DNA from: JAZKFP01 sp040386355
GTDB lineage: Bacteria > Pseudomonadota > Gammaproteobacteria > Pseudomonadales > UBA6940
DNA length: 50,393 nucleotides
Assembly (NCBI GenBank): GCA_040386355.1
Contig: JAZKFP010000029.1
Location: 1 to 50,393, forward strand
Direction of reading: 5' to 3'
Shown here: piece by piece, positions 7,050-17,894 of the stretch
Numbering within the stretch: position 1 is the stretch's first letter
Layout: every line of letters begins with the position of its first letter
Program-made: the position numbers and the translations under genes
The notes under the pieces: model-generated
Told to the model about the DNA's origin: nothing
The model's database searches: none
Seen by the model: only the letters and a program-made list of their open reading frames with translations

Positions 7050-10000
7050 TCACATCACCGCACAGTTATCTTTTTGTTTAGCTTGAGCTGCTCTAATTCT
7101 TTGAAGTTCTAAATCATTTCGGTCAATTTGATTTTGTAAATCTTCTCTGGTTTCTGCTAGTTCTTCTCTTAAACGAGGTACTTGTTCTAGCAAAGGCGAG
7201 ATGACCATTAATAAATCTTCTAAAAATTGAGCGATTTTAATATTTCTAGGATGATTGCCAAATAATTCATTTTGCTCACGACGTAATTTGAAAACAGCTT
7301 CTTTTAATTGATTGCCTTCTTCAATAATTGCACTATTGATAAATGTTGTTTTAGGCCAACTAGGATTTTGTGAAGATAATTGATTGATTTTATTTTTGAA
7401 CTCATTAATTTGCTGATTCATCTCCACCATTTTCGCTTCCATTTTTTGGTGGTCTTCAAGGGTTGCGTGTGATGGCTTAGGCGCTGAAAGGTTTGCAGTT
7501 TGATTTGATCCACCTTCTGAAATACTACGCAATCCATCATAAGCGGAATAAGATACTGAATCCGTTGAACCGTCATCTGATTCTGCATCTGAAAAATGTG
7601 TAGTGGTTTCATGTAAGCTTTGAACTAAAGATAATGAAACTGCTACGTTCAATTCCTCATCGGAAGAGTTTGCTTTTTCTTCATCAGCGTCTCGAATAAC
7701 TCGTAAAAATGGTTTAGGCGATAATACTGATAATGGCGCCACACTAGGTGTGACTAATGAAATATTTGAAGAGGAAACTTCAACCTTTAAAGCATTTAAT
7801 AAAAATTCAATCTTTGCATCGATAGTGTTATTTTTTAAGTCAACATATTCTGTATTGTTGCTCACTGAACTATTAAAACATTTAAGTAAAGCCGATTGAA
7901 TAACATGTATATCATCTAATGCTTTGAGCATTGCGGGTGTTTCTTCTATTTGAATACCTATCAAAGCATTTTGCTGTGCAAATAATTTTAATTTAGCAAA
8001 TTGATCTTTTAACGTTTTAATACGTTCATTATCCGCATGATCTGCCCAATATTCTTTAGCACTTGCTACCGCTTGAGAGGCATGTGTACTCACCACATTC
8101 ATTTTAGTTCGCATGAATTTAGGCATGCGCGACTTAGCAGGAGCTGCAAGACTTGGTGAATTTGAGTTTGTTCCAAAATCATTAATACGATCAACATCCG
8201 AATGCAAACACACTAACTCGGCTAATTTTGCGGCGACGACTTCAAACTCATGACCTGCAAAACTAAACATTTCGGAAAAAGCACGCAAACTATTTAAAAC
8301 CTGAGTGTCTCGGTGATATATGTAAGCACTAGATATGGTAGATGCTACAGCGCTAACCCCTGGAATCGGAATCGCGATTGCAATTTTTTCTAAACCTTGT
8401 GCGGCTAACGACATAGCTGTGCTTAGTCCTTCAATATCCCCGGCAGCTTGTGAATTAAAACTTACTATTCCTGTACCTAGTACCTGCGCAACCATAAATT
8501 GCTTGGCAAAATAATGATTAAAATATTTATAATATTCTTGGATGATGGGATTTTTATCTTTTAATGAATTTGGTATATCCGACATAATACGTAATACATT
8601 ATCTAAGTTACCGCGTTCGTTATATATATGCTGAAAGTAATTTAAGACATCATGCTTTTGAAAAAAATCTGAAAATGTTGTGTGTATTAATGGGCCAAAT
8701 TTTTGAGAGTAATGGGTAGTGAGTTGTTGGGAGCTAATATGTTGGTATGTAGAGGAATAAAGTTTGTCTTCCTCGTGTTTAAAATTTTTAGAATCTTCCT
8801 GAGCAACCTTGTTTTCTGTTTCAGTAGATGAGTTGTTATCAGAGCTGACGGTGTTTTCAATTTTATAGATTAAGCAATTTGGATCATCAAGGTCACATGT
8901 CATAAGAGCGTTGAATTCTTTTTTAAATTTATCATCTTCTACTTTGACTTTTTCTTCCAATTTTTGAATGTATTGATTCTTTTCAAATTTAGTCGTAAGC
9001 AACTGCAAGTTTTGAACATGCTCGTCAATGTGGTTGCAATCAATATCTTTAATCTGATTTATTTGATTTTGAGATAGAATTTTTAATCTGTTTTTCTCTT
9101 TCAAATTTAAAGTTTTTTTGGCTTTGTTAATTATGCTTATTGTTGCCTTCAGCTTACTTACCTCCTGATCTCGGAATGTATTGCACTCCTTGAAATGTTT
9201 CCGTTTTAAATCGACTTCAGTAGCTGCTCGCGCAACGGAAAGACCTTCAGTTGTATCCCATATCCATCTGTCTGGATAGGAATGAAGTTGTCCTCGGTAT
9301 CTTTCATATAGTTTTTCAAAATCTAAACTAATTAAATCATTACACAATCGTTGAACAGACTTCGATGAAAGGCTGGGGGTAATTCCATAATCTAAAAGTA
9401 AATTTAATATCTTAAGGTTGTTTTTATATGCTGCAATATCGACACAGTTCATTAGAAAACCATTTACGTTGCAAATTTCCTGTACGTTTGCTCCGAAATT
9501 TTTAAGTTTTTTAATTGTTTCACTTTGATCTCCTTTTCCTTCATCGATTGACTCTACTGCAACAAAAAATGGTGTTTTATTACGTTTGCATTTTCTGTCA
9601 ATGATCATTCCGATTGCATGCAAACTTTGAATAGATATCACATGTCCATGAAAAGCTGCCTCATGAAGAGGTGAGCCACCGTGAATAGTTACTCCATTAG
9701 GTGAAGTGCCCTCTCCAAAAAATTCTAGATTTGCGCCAAGCCGTGCAAGTAAAATTAAAACCTTATGTTGACCATATCTGGCTGCAACATGGGCGGCAGT
9801 AGATGTTGCTTCGTCTAATGCATTAAGGTCGAAATTAACTTTATGTAAAATATGAATTACATTAGTGTTTCCATTCATTGCCGCATGGTGTATGGGTTTG
9901 AATCCAAATTTATCTTTAGCCTCTAAATCCACGTTCGCTAGTGAAATTAATAGTTCTAATGTTTTTGCTTTCCCAGTAATGGCGGCTAAATGAGCTAGAT

Positions 10001-10628
10001 TTTGATCTTTTTTATTTTTTTCATTAAAAGTAAAGTCCTTTTCATGAAGATATTTAATAATATTTTCATGCCCTTGTATTACAGCTGTTTGTAGTAATGT
10101 TTGATCATGTTTTTCAATTTTAGTTATTAAATTTGTTCCACCGTTCTCTATCAAGAACTTTACAATTTTTAAAGATCCACTGTTGACGGCAAAAAATAAT
10201 GCTGTGGAGTCATCTTTATCGTGTAAATTTAAGTCCGCCCCTAATTCCAATAAAACTTTTATGCAGTCATCTTTTCCTAAAAATGCTGCCAAATGAAGTG
10301 CAGTTATATCATCTTCAATTCTTTGGTCTGCATCCACCAGCTTCTCTGTGATCAACCATCTCAATTTTTCAGTATCACCATTTTCTACAGCTTCAAAAAA
10401 AGCCTTTACTGGATCAGCAGGCGTTGCTCTTTTTTGAACATTTTCCAATCGTGAAGTGATTGCTGGACTTCTAGGTGATTTTGGATCATTTGCATTAAAT
10501 GTAAGCGATGCAGCTGGCGCTTGTGAATCAATTCCCGATAAAGTTTGAGATTCTGGCTGGCTAATTGTTGAAAAAACTTCATTACTATTATTTCTAGAGG
10601 TGAAAATACTTTGAAATGCTGTGAACAT
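7050..10628 (-). CDS. Large ankyrin-repeat protein with C-terminal CaaX box; candidate host-targeted effector
   Basis: 1,192 residues; ATG 10628 is preceded by AAGGA. Residues 1-70 are low complexity and Ser/Pro rich. Roughly 73-440 is a string of about ten ankyrin repeats (for example DITALHLAAFLGKDDCIKVLLELGADLN, SPLHEAAFHGHVISI). About 480-600 is charged coiled coil. About 710-800 is an Ala/Gly-rich hydrophobic stretch (IAIAIPIPGVSAVASTISSAYIY). The last 130 residues are a second coiled coil. The final four residues are C1189-A-V-M, a classic farnesylation-type CaaX box. Ankyrin protein 2 (20220-22724) has the same layout. No export signal is visible; a type IV effector is inferred. Confidence 0.85.
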   Translation of the reverse strand: MFTAFQSIFTSRNNSNEVFSTISQPESQTLSGIDSQAPAASLTFNANDPKSPRSPAITSRLENVQKRATPADPVKAFFEAVENGDTEKLRWLITEKLVDADQRIEDDITALHLAAFLGKDDCIKVLLELGADLNLHDKDDSTALFFAVNSGSLKIVKFLIENGGTNLITKIEKHDQTLLQTAVIQGHENIIKYLHEKDFTFNEKNKKDQNLAHLAAITGKAKTLELLISLANVDLEAKDKFGFKPIHHAAMNGNTNVIHILHKVNFDLNALDEATSTAAHVAARYGQHKVLILLARLGANLEFFGEGTSPNGVTIHGGSPLHEAAFHGHVISIQSLHAIGMIIDRKCKRNKTPFFVAVESIDEGKGDQSETIKKLKNFGANVQEICNVNGFLMNCVDIAAYKNNLKILNLLLDYGITPSLSSKSVQRLCNDLISLDFEKLYERYRGQLHSYPDRWIWDTTEGLSVARAATEVDLKRKHFKECNTFRDQEVSKLKATISIINKAKKTLNLKEKNRLKILSQNQINQIKDIDCNHIDEHVQNLQLLTTKFEKNQYIQKLEEKVKVEDDKFKKEFNALMTCDLDDPNCLIYKIENTVSSDNNSSTETENKVAQEDSKNFKHEEDKLYSSTYQHISSQQLTTHYSQKFGPLIHTTFSDFFQKHDVLNYFQHIYNERGNLDNVLRIMSDIPNSLKDKNPIIQEYYKYFNHYFAKQFMVAQVLGTGIVSFNSQAAGDIEGLSTAMSLAAQGLEKIAIAIPIPGVSAVASTISSAYIYHRDTQVLNSLRAFSEMFSFAGHEFEVVAAKLAELVCLHSDVDRINDFGTNSNSPSLAAPAKSRMPKFMRTKMNVVSTHASQAVASAKEYWADHADNERIKTLKDQFAKLKLFAQQNALIGIQIEETPAMLKALDDIHVIQSALLKCFNSSVSNNTEYVDLKNNTIDAKIEFLLNALKVEVSSSNISLVTPSVAPLSVLSPKPFLRVIRDADEEKANSSDEELNVAVSLSLVQSLHETTTHFSDAESDDGSTDSVSYSAYDGLRSISEGGSNQTANLSAPKPSHATLEDHQKMEAKMVEMNQQINEFKNKINQLSSQNPSWPKTTFINSAIIEEGNQLKEAVFKLRREQNELFGNHPRNIKIAQFLEDLLMVISPLLEQVPRLREELAETREDLQNQIDRNDLELQRIRAAQAKQKDNCAVM

Positions 10629-11224
10629 AAGTGTTCCTTAAAAAAATATAAAATAGTATGAAAATTAAATTATTTATTTTTAATTTAAAAATTAGTGCAT
10701 AAAGATTTTTGACAGGATGATTGAATGATTACTTGGTTGTCAAACAATTTCTAATTTTTTTGATTCAATTTAAGAGTGTTGTATCGAATAATTTATTTAA
10801 TGGAAAATTTTTTGATCTTAGATCAAAAATCTGTAATTAATGCTTGGAAAATATTTAAACCTAAAAAGTGGTTCAATTCTTAATCCATGCTAGTGCGATC
10901 TGCTTCATCGTGGGGCGTTTTTGAAGATTCTGGTTTCTCTGAGAAGTGAGATAACAACGAGACGGCTTACTTTAAGCTGTTCTCACCTTGCCTGCCAAGT
11001 CTGCTGAAGTTTAAAAAGTGTGTAATTTCAAAGGGCTTAATGAAAGTGTGATGGTCTTCACAAAAATGCCAAGCCTGTGTTCGAGAACACTTTTCGTTAA
11101 ATTTCTATTGGCTTTTCTTCTTAATAGTCAAATCAGCTGTCTGGAACAGTTCATGCAAAACTCAGACATCATATTGAAAGAATAAAATTTGAGCCCCCTT
11201 TTTTAAAAGGGTGTGGAGGTTTTT
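10629..11224. other. Divergent intergenic region between ankyrin protein 1 and the giant orphan gene
   Basis: About 600 AT-rich bases without a credible coding frame. It must hold both divergent promoters. A short dyad (gaagtgag..ctgttctcac, about 10942-10985) and a gttcgagaacac hairpin near 11082 are visible. No known regulator site is recognised with confidence. Confidence 0.5.
11196..11211 (+). promoter_or_regulatory. Hairpin immediately upstream of the giant gene's ribosome site
   Basis: cccttttttaaaaggg folds into a 7-bp stem with a 2-base loop and ends four bases before the GGAGG ribosome site at 11215-11219. It could affect translation initiation or mRNA stability. Inferred. Confidence 0.4.
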
Positions 11225-14200
11225 ATGGGAATGACAACGTCGGCTTCTTTAACACCTGTGGCAACCCCTATTGGAAATCCTTTTTTTTCAATGGAAGTAG
11301 AAGCACTTGAAGTAAAAGCACCTGAGGTAACAATAGGCTTCATTAATTCTGATAATGGCCCCGATCCTACTAATGGCGCATTTCATGGTCCCTGCAAACA
11401 TACACTTAGGGGAGTGGCAAATCGTTTAAAAAATATCAAAAATAGCGTAAATGTTAGCATTGCTGAGAGTGATTACTATAAAAGTTGTCGAGCTGGCTTG
11501 AGCATAATGAGAGACAACATTAATAAAGCTTCTACCGCTTCCAAATGGCAGCCCGTCAAAAATTTTAATAAAGGACGCCATCAACCAGGTCGACAAGATG
11601 ACAGTTATTCCAGGGGAGTTAATATCACCAGAAATCAAATGATTGCTCAAGGAACTGAAAATAAGAAAACAATTAATCAATCCCTTTTACATCAATGTAT
11701 TGCCTATTTAAAAAAACTTGTTCACACACCATCTTCAAAAGTAGAAAATAGCTCAAGTGAAAATCCAGAACATTGCCATACCGATTTGTCAAAACAATTG
11801 GATGTATCCACACCTTGGCGGTCATTAACTGTACAGCAAAAAAAACGATTTAACTCACAGGTAGAACACAATAGACAAAAATTGTTTTCTAACAATATTG
11901 GCAACAGTGAAATTAATCAAAACCTAGAAAATATTGAAATTTTTAGACAATGCACTGATTATGTTTCTTTTAATGTTAAAGATCTCGGAACTCGATTAGC
12001 TCAATTAGAAAAAGTATTAAGTGATATTTCAATACGCACGTCACATAGCGAATTCGATAGTATTCGATTTGAATTTATTCGTAATATAAATAATGATTTT
12101 GGACTGGATTTAAAAAATGAAGATCTAACTACCAATGCGAACAATACGTTAGCCAAGCCAGCTTTTGAAGATAAATTAAAAAATGCTTTTGAAAAAAGAT
12201 TATATGGTGCAGCTATCGTAACAACAGCTTTTGCATACGCTGATGCACTCAATCACATCCCTTCAGCTGAAGAATTATTAGACCCTCAATTGTTTGCCGA
12301 TCATTATGTGTGTGAAGCCTTAACAGGAGATGGATTCAGATATTTTGCAACACCTGCTAAACCAAATGCTGATTGCATTTCCGAAGGTCAAGTTTCTTGG
12401 CAGCACTATATTGATTACCGAGCATCTCAAGTATTGAAATATCGCGTTGCAAATGTTGTAGCAAAAGATATTGAAGGCCAAATGTCTGATAAAAAGAAAT
12501 GGAATATTTTGAGAACTAATGGATACAGTTATAACGTGGCTGATGATATAGGCGGTAGTTATGGCGCAGCCGCAAATAATCCTTTTCGCGCATGGACCCA
12601 ATTTTTAGATGTCGTGATGTCTCTTTCAGAAAAAGAATTTGAGCAATTAAGAAAAGGTGAAGAAAAAGCGACTTTATTAATGGGGCCCTGTGGAGCACAA
12701 CAAGCGGTTGGTAAAATGTTGGGTGCGCCTATTTTTGCACTTGAACATAGTAGTGGACGTATGAGTCAACTTGGTCCGCATTGTGGTGATTTCCATGAAG
12801 TCAGTTTTCTACAAAAAAGCTTAGTAAATCGGACTTTTGATAAAATTCAACCTGGATCGGCGCATGACGCAATTATGCAAAAGTCTATTGCCAATTTAAC
12901 GCAAGAAGAGTTTGAAAAACACTCGCAAGACGCTTTTCCAAATAATTTACCTTCTTTTATGCTGGATCATTCTGAATTCAATGAAGGCGAAGTCAAAGTG
13001 CCGACATTAATTCGGCCAACGGATTGTGTGCATACTCAAGCCATATTAAATGTAAAAAATTTAGATCGACTGATGTCGCATAATTTGCGTCTTCTAACGC
13101 AAAACGACAAATTAAGAGCTACAGTTGATTCTCATGCTTGTTTAGTTGATGGGGCTGATCGCACATACATAAATGGCGATAAAACATCTGTTCAAGCGAT
13201 TGCCGATAATTCTAATGGACTAGCGCCTTATGATGTAACGGATTCCGAAACTACTATTGGGCGCGAAAAATTAATTGTTGAATCTTTAGCAATTTTAGAA
13301 AAGATTCTTGATGATCGGCCTGAAATAGTTCGAGCTGTATATGCACAGCATCATGATGACGCAAGTTGGGGCAGTACAAAAAATGCGATACTTCCTGCGG
13401 AAAATAATCCTGGTACTAGTACTCATGGTCATGCAGAAGAAGGGTCAAGATTAGCTTACAATCCGATTATTGTTCATGTACAGGCTTTAGAAGCTGCACT
13501 TATAAATGATAATCGTCGATCAATAGAAATGAAGGTTAGAATTCGAAGAAACGCTGATATTCTTGAAATCCGCCCCATCAGAAAAAACTCTTCACAAAGC
13601 AAATCATTTCCACATACCTTCCAATTTTATGAAACTATGTTTGGTTTGAGAAAACCTGGAGGGCCTTCCAAAGGAAGTTTTTTCCTAACGGAAGAAACCA
13701 AAGCATCGGTGAAACAAACTATTAATAAATTATTATTTGATGATTTTATTGAAAGCCTACAAACAACTGTCCTAACAAATAACGATGAAGTTGTCGAAAA
13801 GTTTGACAAGCAAATTTCGAAATTAGAAGAGATTCAAAAAATATTCCAATCTAATGATTTAGCGGAAGTGGAATTTTTAGTGCGTTGCGGTTTTGATCAT
13901 TATTATCATGAAAATTTAATTTTTGAATTTAAAAAGGTGTTTTCATGTGAAAATAATATTGTTGATTTATTGAAGAGCGAGCGAGAAAAAGTAAAAGATT
14001 GGCCAATTTCTGTGAGACAAAGCAGAGAAAATTCTACAGCTTCAGTGGTTTCAAATAAGTCTACAGAAGAAAATAATATCTTTTTAAGAACTTTAATAGC
14101 TGTTTTTGGATGTGTTGTGGACGCAACCGAAGAGGATAAAATCGAAGTCTTAGAAGGCAGCCACACAGAATCACCATCGACTCAAAAAAATGCTTTTCAA

Positions 14201-17200
14201 TATTTGGATGTTTCGCTCATTGAAGGCTTAAACAATATCGAAAATAAAATCTCAAATTCCATTGAAGCAGATGTAAAAAACATTCACTCAAATGTTTTAC
14301 AAATACCATTAAAGAATTCTATTCCTGAGGCAAATCGTAAAACTTTAACTTTAGAAAATATTTATAAGTCTGCTGACAGCATAAAAAAAGCCGATGATAA
14401 ATTGGTAGCAAAACAAGAAGTATTAAAGGAAGCGTGGGGTCAGCTACACGCTGAAAGCTTATTATCTTTAATTGAGAAATCAACAAAAAAAATTCTTAGT
14501 TTAAATGAAGAAGGTCCTAATGTTGTTAAGGGTCTTTTTGAGGCGACAGAGGCAAATCAGAATAAAATATTTAACAGTATTGTTCATCAGCTGGAAGTAA
14601 AATTGTCATATGGAGTTATCAATGATAAAGAAGATCAGATAATAAGAGCTTTTATAAAAATTTTAAAGTCTACCCATCTTTCTACCATTCAAGTTGCTAA
14701 TAATCATGATAGCCAATTATTAAAAGACCTTAAATTAAAAGTTGAAAATTCATTTTCTGCAGACCCAAGTTTTCAGTTGTATGATCAAATAAAAGATTTG
14801 CCAGATTTGGTAAAATATAAAGCATTTACTGATGAAAAAAATGACGATAGTTTTGATACTAGAAAATTTGATGAATTTTGTGACGAAATTAAAAAAATTA
14901 CGGGTGAAGTTCGCCTGTTTTTAAATTTTGCAATTGATGCTGGTGCAGCATCGGAAAATTTTCATCAAACTCTTGGTGGAAATGAGCGTAATGATAAACT
15001 TAAAGAAATTGACGGCATTCAATTTAGAGCAGATCCTAAAACTGCCTCTTATTCTCAAAATGAAAACACTTCTTTCTCTATTCCCAGAAGACTGCCTGGT
15101 TTAGTAGGTGTAGGAGGGGTGATAGGTCAGGCAGCTACCCTAACCTCAACGGTTGCTAGTGGTGCAGGAAAATTTCTTGCTGGCATTTCACCGGTTGTAA
15201 GTGGTTTGTTTGGAGCAGTCTTGGTGGGTGTCGGGTCAGAAGCGATTCATAAAGCACGCATTTCAATGCGAAAGTTACCTGAGCAGTTACTAATTAAAAA
15301 GGAAAGTTTTGAAAATCAAAAAATAACTTATGAAGAATTGCAAACAGTCGTTAATCGAATTGATTCAAAAATTGCTAAAAATGTTCAAGATAAACAAAAA
15401 TTAGCATCAAAGGTCGAAGCATTTTCAAACGATCAAAATAATCGCGCACTGGAAACTGAAATTAATGATTTACGAGCAGTAATTAACGAATTTAATTCTT
15501 CTGAAGCGATTAAAACAAAAGAAATATTACAACATCATTTTATTAGAGCTGCTGCAGATTTAGAAAAATTGCAAACAGAAATTAAGAGTTTATTGCGGGA
15601 AAGAAATGATAATTGGATTAATGGGTATTTAATTGGAGGCATGTATATAGCTGCAGGCGCTCTAACCATGACAGGATCAGCAATTGCACTTTCAGGTGCC
15701 TTGACTGTAGCTTCACCCGCTATATTTGGTATAAATTTGGCGGCAAATTGTTTAGTGCTTGCTATTTCTGGAATTTCTATTCTGAAAAACTATCGAGATG
15801 GTTTATATAAAAATGAAACTCATATAGTTTTTGAAGAAGAAGGCTTTAGTGCCGATGGTAATAATAAAGTATTAAATGCTACGTTTGTTCGAGAAAAAAA
15901 CTATACCAAAAAGATAATAAATACAGATTATTATTATGATGATCTTACCAGTAAGTGGAAAAATAAAAATGGTCAAGAACAGGAACCGATTAACGAAGTG
16001 AAAAATGATAATGCCTTCTTTTTAGAAAACGAAGGAATTTTTCAAATTATTAAAAATGATAAAGTAGTTAAGGTCGACTATTACGGCCATGAAGTCGAAC
16101 TAAAAAAGGATAACGCCGGCAATGCAATTCCCAACACGTATATTCGAAAAAAATCTGGTGATGCTATTGCACGAGTCGAGTTAAGAAAATCTTTTATGCC
16201 CAGTCTGCGCGGCAGAGATGCGCAGGTTTTAGTTCGGGTTACTAATCAAATGCTTGCCCACGAAGAAGCGGTGAAGCATTGGATGGGATTGGCTGCAGCA
16301 ACCGCCTCAATCATTGCTGTTTCAGTGGCTTATTATAGTTTTGGTGCAGCGACTATGGGTGTAGGTAGTGTTGCCCTGGCGCCATTGACTACCTTACCTC
16401 TCATGATTTGGTCAGCGCATCATATTCATAAATTGTTTGTTGATGTAGGTCCACGGTTAGCTGCAACTGGATCTCGACATAATTTAGATGGTTTGCACGT
16501 TCACACAAATAGATTGTTATCTAAAACGGATCTTACAGGATCAAAAAACTCTTCTAATGAAGCAGCTAAATTACTTTCTGGTTTGCCAGCTGTGCTGAAT
16601 GAAAAAACTGATGAATCAGGTAAAGCGTTAAATATAAGTGCAAAAAATAAAGCGCTTGAGGGAGCTGTTATTCAAAAGAATATGCGACATGGTCATTTAC
16701 CAGGTCAATTCATTGGCTCTGACCAACGTATGAATTCTAATCGAAAAATTAACACTTTATTTGAAGGTTTTGTTAATGCTAATTTTACCGATCAAAAAAT
16801 TGTTGAAGAGTTAACTAAGAACTGGGAAAACCGCGACCAAAGAGATACGCGTGTTTTATCGGCCCTTATTCAAATTATGGATAGGTCGGCTCAAATAAGT
16901 TTAAACTCAAATCAGATAGAACTTTCGCATTTGCGTGCAGAAATTATTCATATTGATGAAACGATGAATGTGTTGAGTTTGGTCGACGATAATGAACAGT
17001 TAAAAGATTCTTTAAAAAAAGATTTAAATAAAAAATTAGCATTGCATGATCGGTCTTATGAAAGGATTCTTGCATCTCAAGAAGCGCTACAATCTATTCG
17101 CATTTTTAAATCGTATATTGCAAAATATAATTTTGAATTAGAAAAAGCAAAAAATTCGCCAGCATCTCAGGAGCAAATTAATCGCTTGGAAGCCGAATTT

Positions 17201-17767
17201 AAAAATAGATGCAACCAAGAAGTGATGAAGTTTATGGTCAAAACTCGTTGGATAACTCAAGTATTGCCCAGAGCACACTTTAAAGAAATGATTAATAAAA
17301 ATGATTCGCCTTTTCAAGTTGAGCAATATGGTAACAATCATCTTAAAACAGTAGATGTTAAATCTATTCACCTTCCCTGGAGTGAGTGGAAAGCTATCGC
17401 AGGTCACGATGCATGGTTAAATGAACTGCTCAATAATGGTAAAGCAATGCAATTGTTTTTTAATCTTGTAGTGCATACTATGCCTCAACAAGCAAGTTAC
17501 GAGGCAAACAAAATTTTTGAATCTGAGGCTCAAAGTAGAAGAGCCACGTCATATCGACAAATTGAATTTAACAACATTAAACCTAAAGCGGATTGGAGGT
17601 ATGACCTAGCCAAAATAACAGATAACCGGACAGAGGCAATGGTTAATTGGATTAACAAGCCTGGCTTAGCTACTAAAGGATGGGATGTAACCAAGCATCA
17701 ATTAGAGGGATTTAGGGATCGTTTGGATGGAATGAAGACTTCAGAACTTAGACCTACCTATGCATAG
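11225..17767 (+). CDS. Giant protein of unknown function (2,180 aa) with three hydrophobic segments; candidate effector
   Basis: Start ATG 11225 follows GGAGG at the right spacing; a GTG at 11213 overlaps that site and is less likely. I recognise no catalytic family. Residues about 370-770 form the best-folded-looking part, rich in Cys/His (MGPCGAQQAVG near 487, GPHCGDFHE, AQHHDDASWG, STHGHAEEG near 735). About 830-1280 is mostly helical and charged. Three hydrophobic Gly/Ala-rich double segments follow at about 1290-1345, 1465-1520 and 1685-1740, and coiled-coil regions lie between and after them. There is no N-terminal signal peptide. Very large proteins with internal membrane hairpins are common among Legionellales effectors; that role is inferred here. 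Confidence 0.75.
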   Translation: MGMTTSASLTPVATPIGNPFFSMEVEALEVKAPEVTIGFINSDNGPDPTNGAFHGPCKHTLRGVANRLKNIKNSVNVSIAESDYYKSCRAGLSIMRDNINKASTASKWQPVKNFNKGRHQPGRQDDSYSRGVNITRNQMIAQGTENKKTINQSLLHQCIAYLKKLVHTPSSKVENSSSENPEHCHTDLSKQLDVSTPWRSLTVQQKKRFNSQVEHNRQKLFSNNIGNSEINQNLENIEIFRQCTDYVSFNVKDLGTRLAQLEKVLSDISIRTSHSEFDSIRFEFIRNINNDFGLDLKNEDLTTNANNTLAKPAFEDKLKNAFEKRLYGAAIVTTAFAYADALNHIPSAEELLDPQLFADHYVCEALTGDGFRYFATPAKPNADCISEGQVSWQHYIDYRASQVLKYRVANVVAKDIEGQMSDKKKWNILRTNGYSYNVADDIGGSYGAAANNPFRAWTQFLDVVMSLSEKEFEQLRKGEEKATLLMGPCGAQQAVGKMLGAPIFALEHSSGRMSQLGPHCGDFHEVSFLQKSLVNRTFDKIQPGSAHDAIMQKSIANLTQEEFEKHSQDAFPNNLPSFMLDHSEFNEGEVKVPTLIRPTDCVHTQAILNVKNLDRLMSHNLRLLTQNDKLRATVDSHACLVDGADRTYINGDKTSVQAIADNSNGLAPYDVTDSETTIGREKLIVESLAILEKILDDRPEIVRAVYAQHHDDASWGSTKNAILPAENNPGTSTHGHAEEGSRLAYNPIIVHVQALEAALINDNRRSIEMKVRIRRNADILEIRPIRKNSSQSKSFPHTFQFYETMFGLRKPGGPSKGSFFLTEETKASVKQTINKLLFDDFIESLQTTVLTNNDEVVEKFDKQISKLEEIQKIFQSNDLAEVEFLVRCGFDHYYHENLIFEFKKVFSCENNIVDLLKSEREKVKDWPISVRQSRENSTASVVSNKSTEENNIFLRTLIAVFGCVVDATEEDKIEVLEGSHTESPSTQKNAFQYLDVSLIEGLNNIENKISNSIEADVKNIHSNVLQIPLKNSIPEANRKTLTLENIYKSADSIKKADDKLVAKQEVLKEAWGQLHAESLLSLIEKSTKKILSLNEEGPNVVKGLFEATEANQNKIFNSIVHQLEVKLSYGVINDKEDQIIRAFIKILKSTHLSTIQVANNHDSQLLKDLKLKVENSFSADPSFQLYDQIKDLPDLVKYKAFTDEKNDDSFDTRKFDEFCDEIKKITGEVRLFLNFAIDAGAASENFHQTLGGNERNDKLKEIDGIQFRADPKTASYSQNENTSFSIPRRLPGLVGVGGVIGQAATLTSTVASGAGKFLAGISPVVSGLFGAVLVGVGSEAIHKARISMRKLPEQLLIKKESFENQKITYEELQTVVNRIDSKIAKNVQDKQKLASKVEAFSNDQNNRALETEINDLRAVINEFNSSEAIKTKEILQHHFIRAAADLEKLQTEIKSLLRERNDNWINGYLIGGMYIAAGALTMTGSAIALSGALTVASPAIFGINLAANCLVLAISGISILKNYRDGLYKNETHIVFEEEGFSADGNNKVLNATFVREKNYTKKIINTDYYYDDLTSKWKNKNGQEQEPINEVKNDNAFFLENEGIFQIIKNDKVVKVDYYGHEVELKKDNAGNAIPNTYIRKKSGDAIARVELRKSFMPSLRGRDAQVLVRVTNQMLAHEEAVKHWMGLAAATASIIAVSVAYYSFGAATMGVGSVALAPLTTLPLMIWSAHHIHKLFVDVGPRLAATGSRHNLDGLHVHTNRLLSKTDLTGSKNSSNEAAKLLSGLPAVLNEKTDESGKALNISAKNKALEGAVIQKNMRHGHLPGQFIGSDQRMNSNRKINTLFEGFVNANFTDQKIVEELTKNWENRDQRDTRVLSALIQIMDRSAQISLNSNQIELSHLRAEIIHIDETMNVLSLVDDNEQLKDSLKKDLNKKLALHDRSYERILASQEALQSIRIFKSYIAKYNFELEKAKNSPASQEQINRLEAEFKNRCNQEVMKFMVKTRWITQVLPRAHFKEMINKNDSPFQVEQYGNNHLKTVDVKSIHLPWSEWKAIAGHDAWLNELLNNGKAMQLFFNLVVHTMPQQASYEANKIFESEAQSRRATSYRQIEFNNIKPKADWRYDLAKITDNRTEAMVNWINKPGLATKGWDVTKHQLEGFRDRLDGMKTSELRPTYA

Positions 17768-17894
17768 ATAATATGCACAAATGGGTTTAAAACAAAATCT
17801 TAATTACACCCCCATCAAGGTCTTTCCATTTTTTTCGTATATTTTTTAATATGCGTTAATTAATTCCATATCTAATGAAAATTGGTTCATCTTT

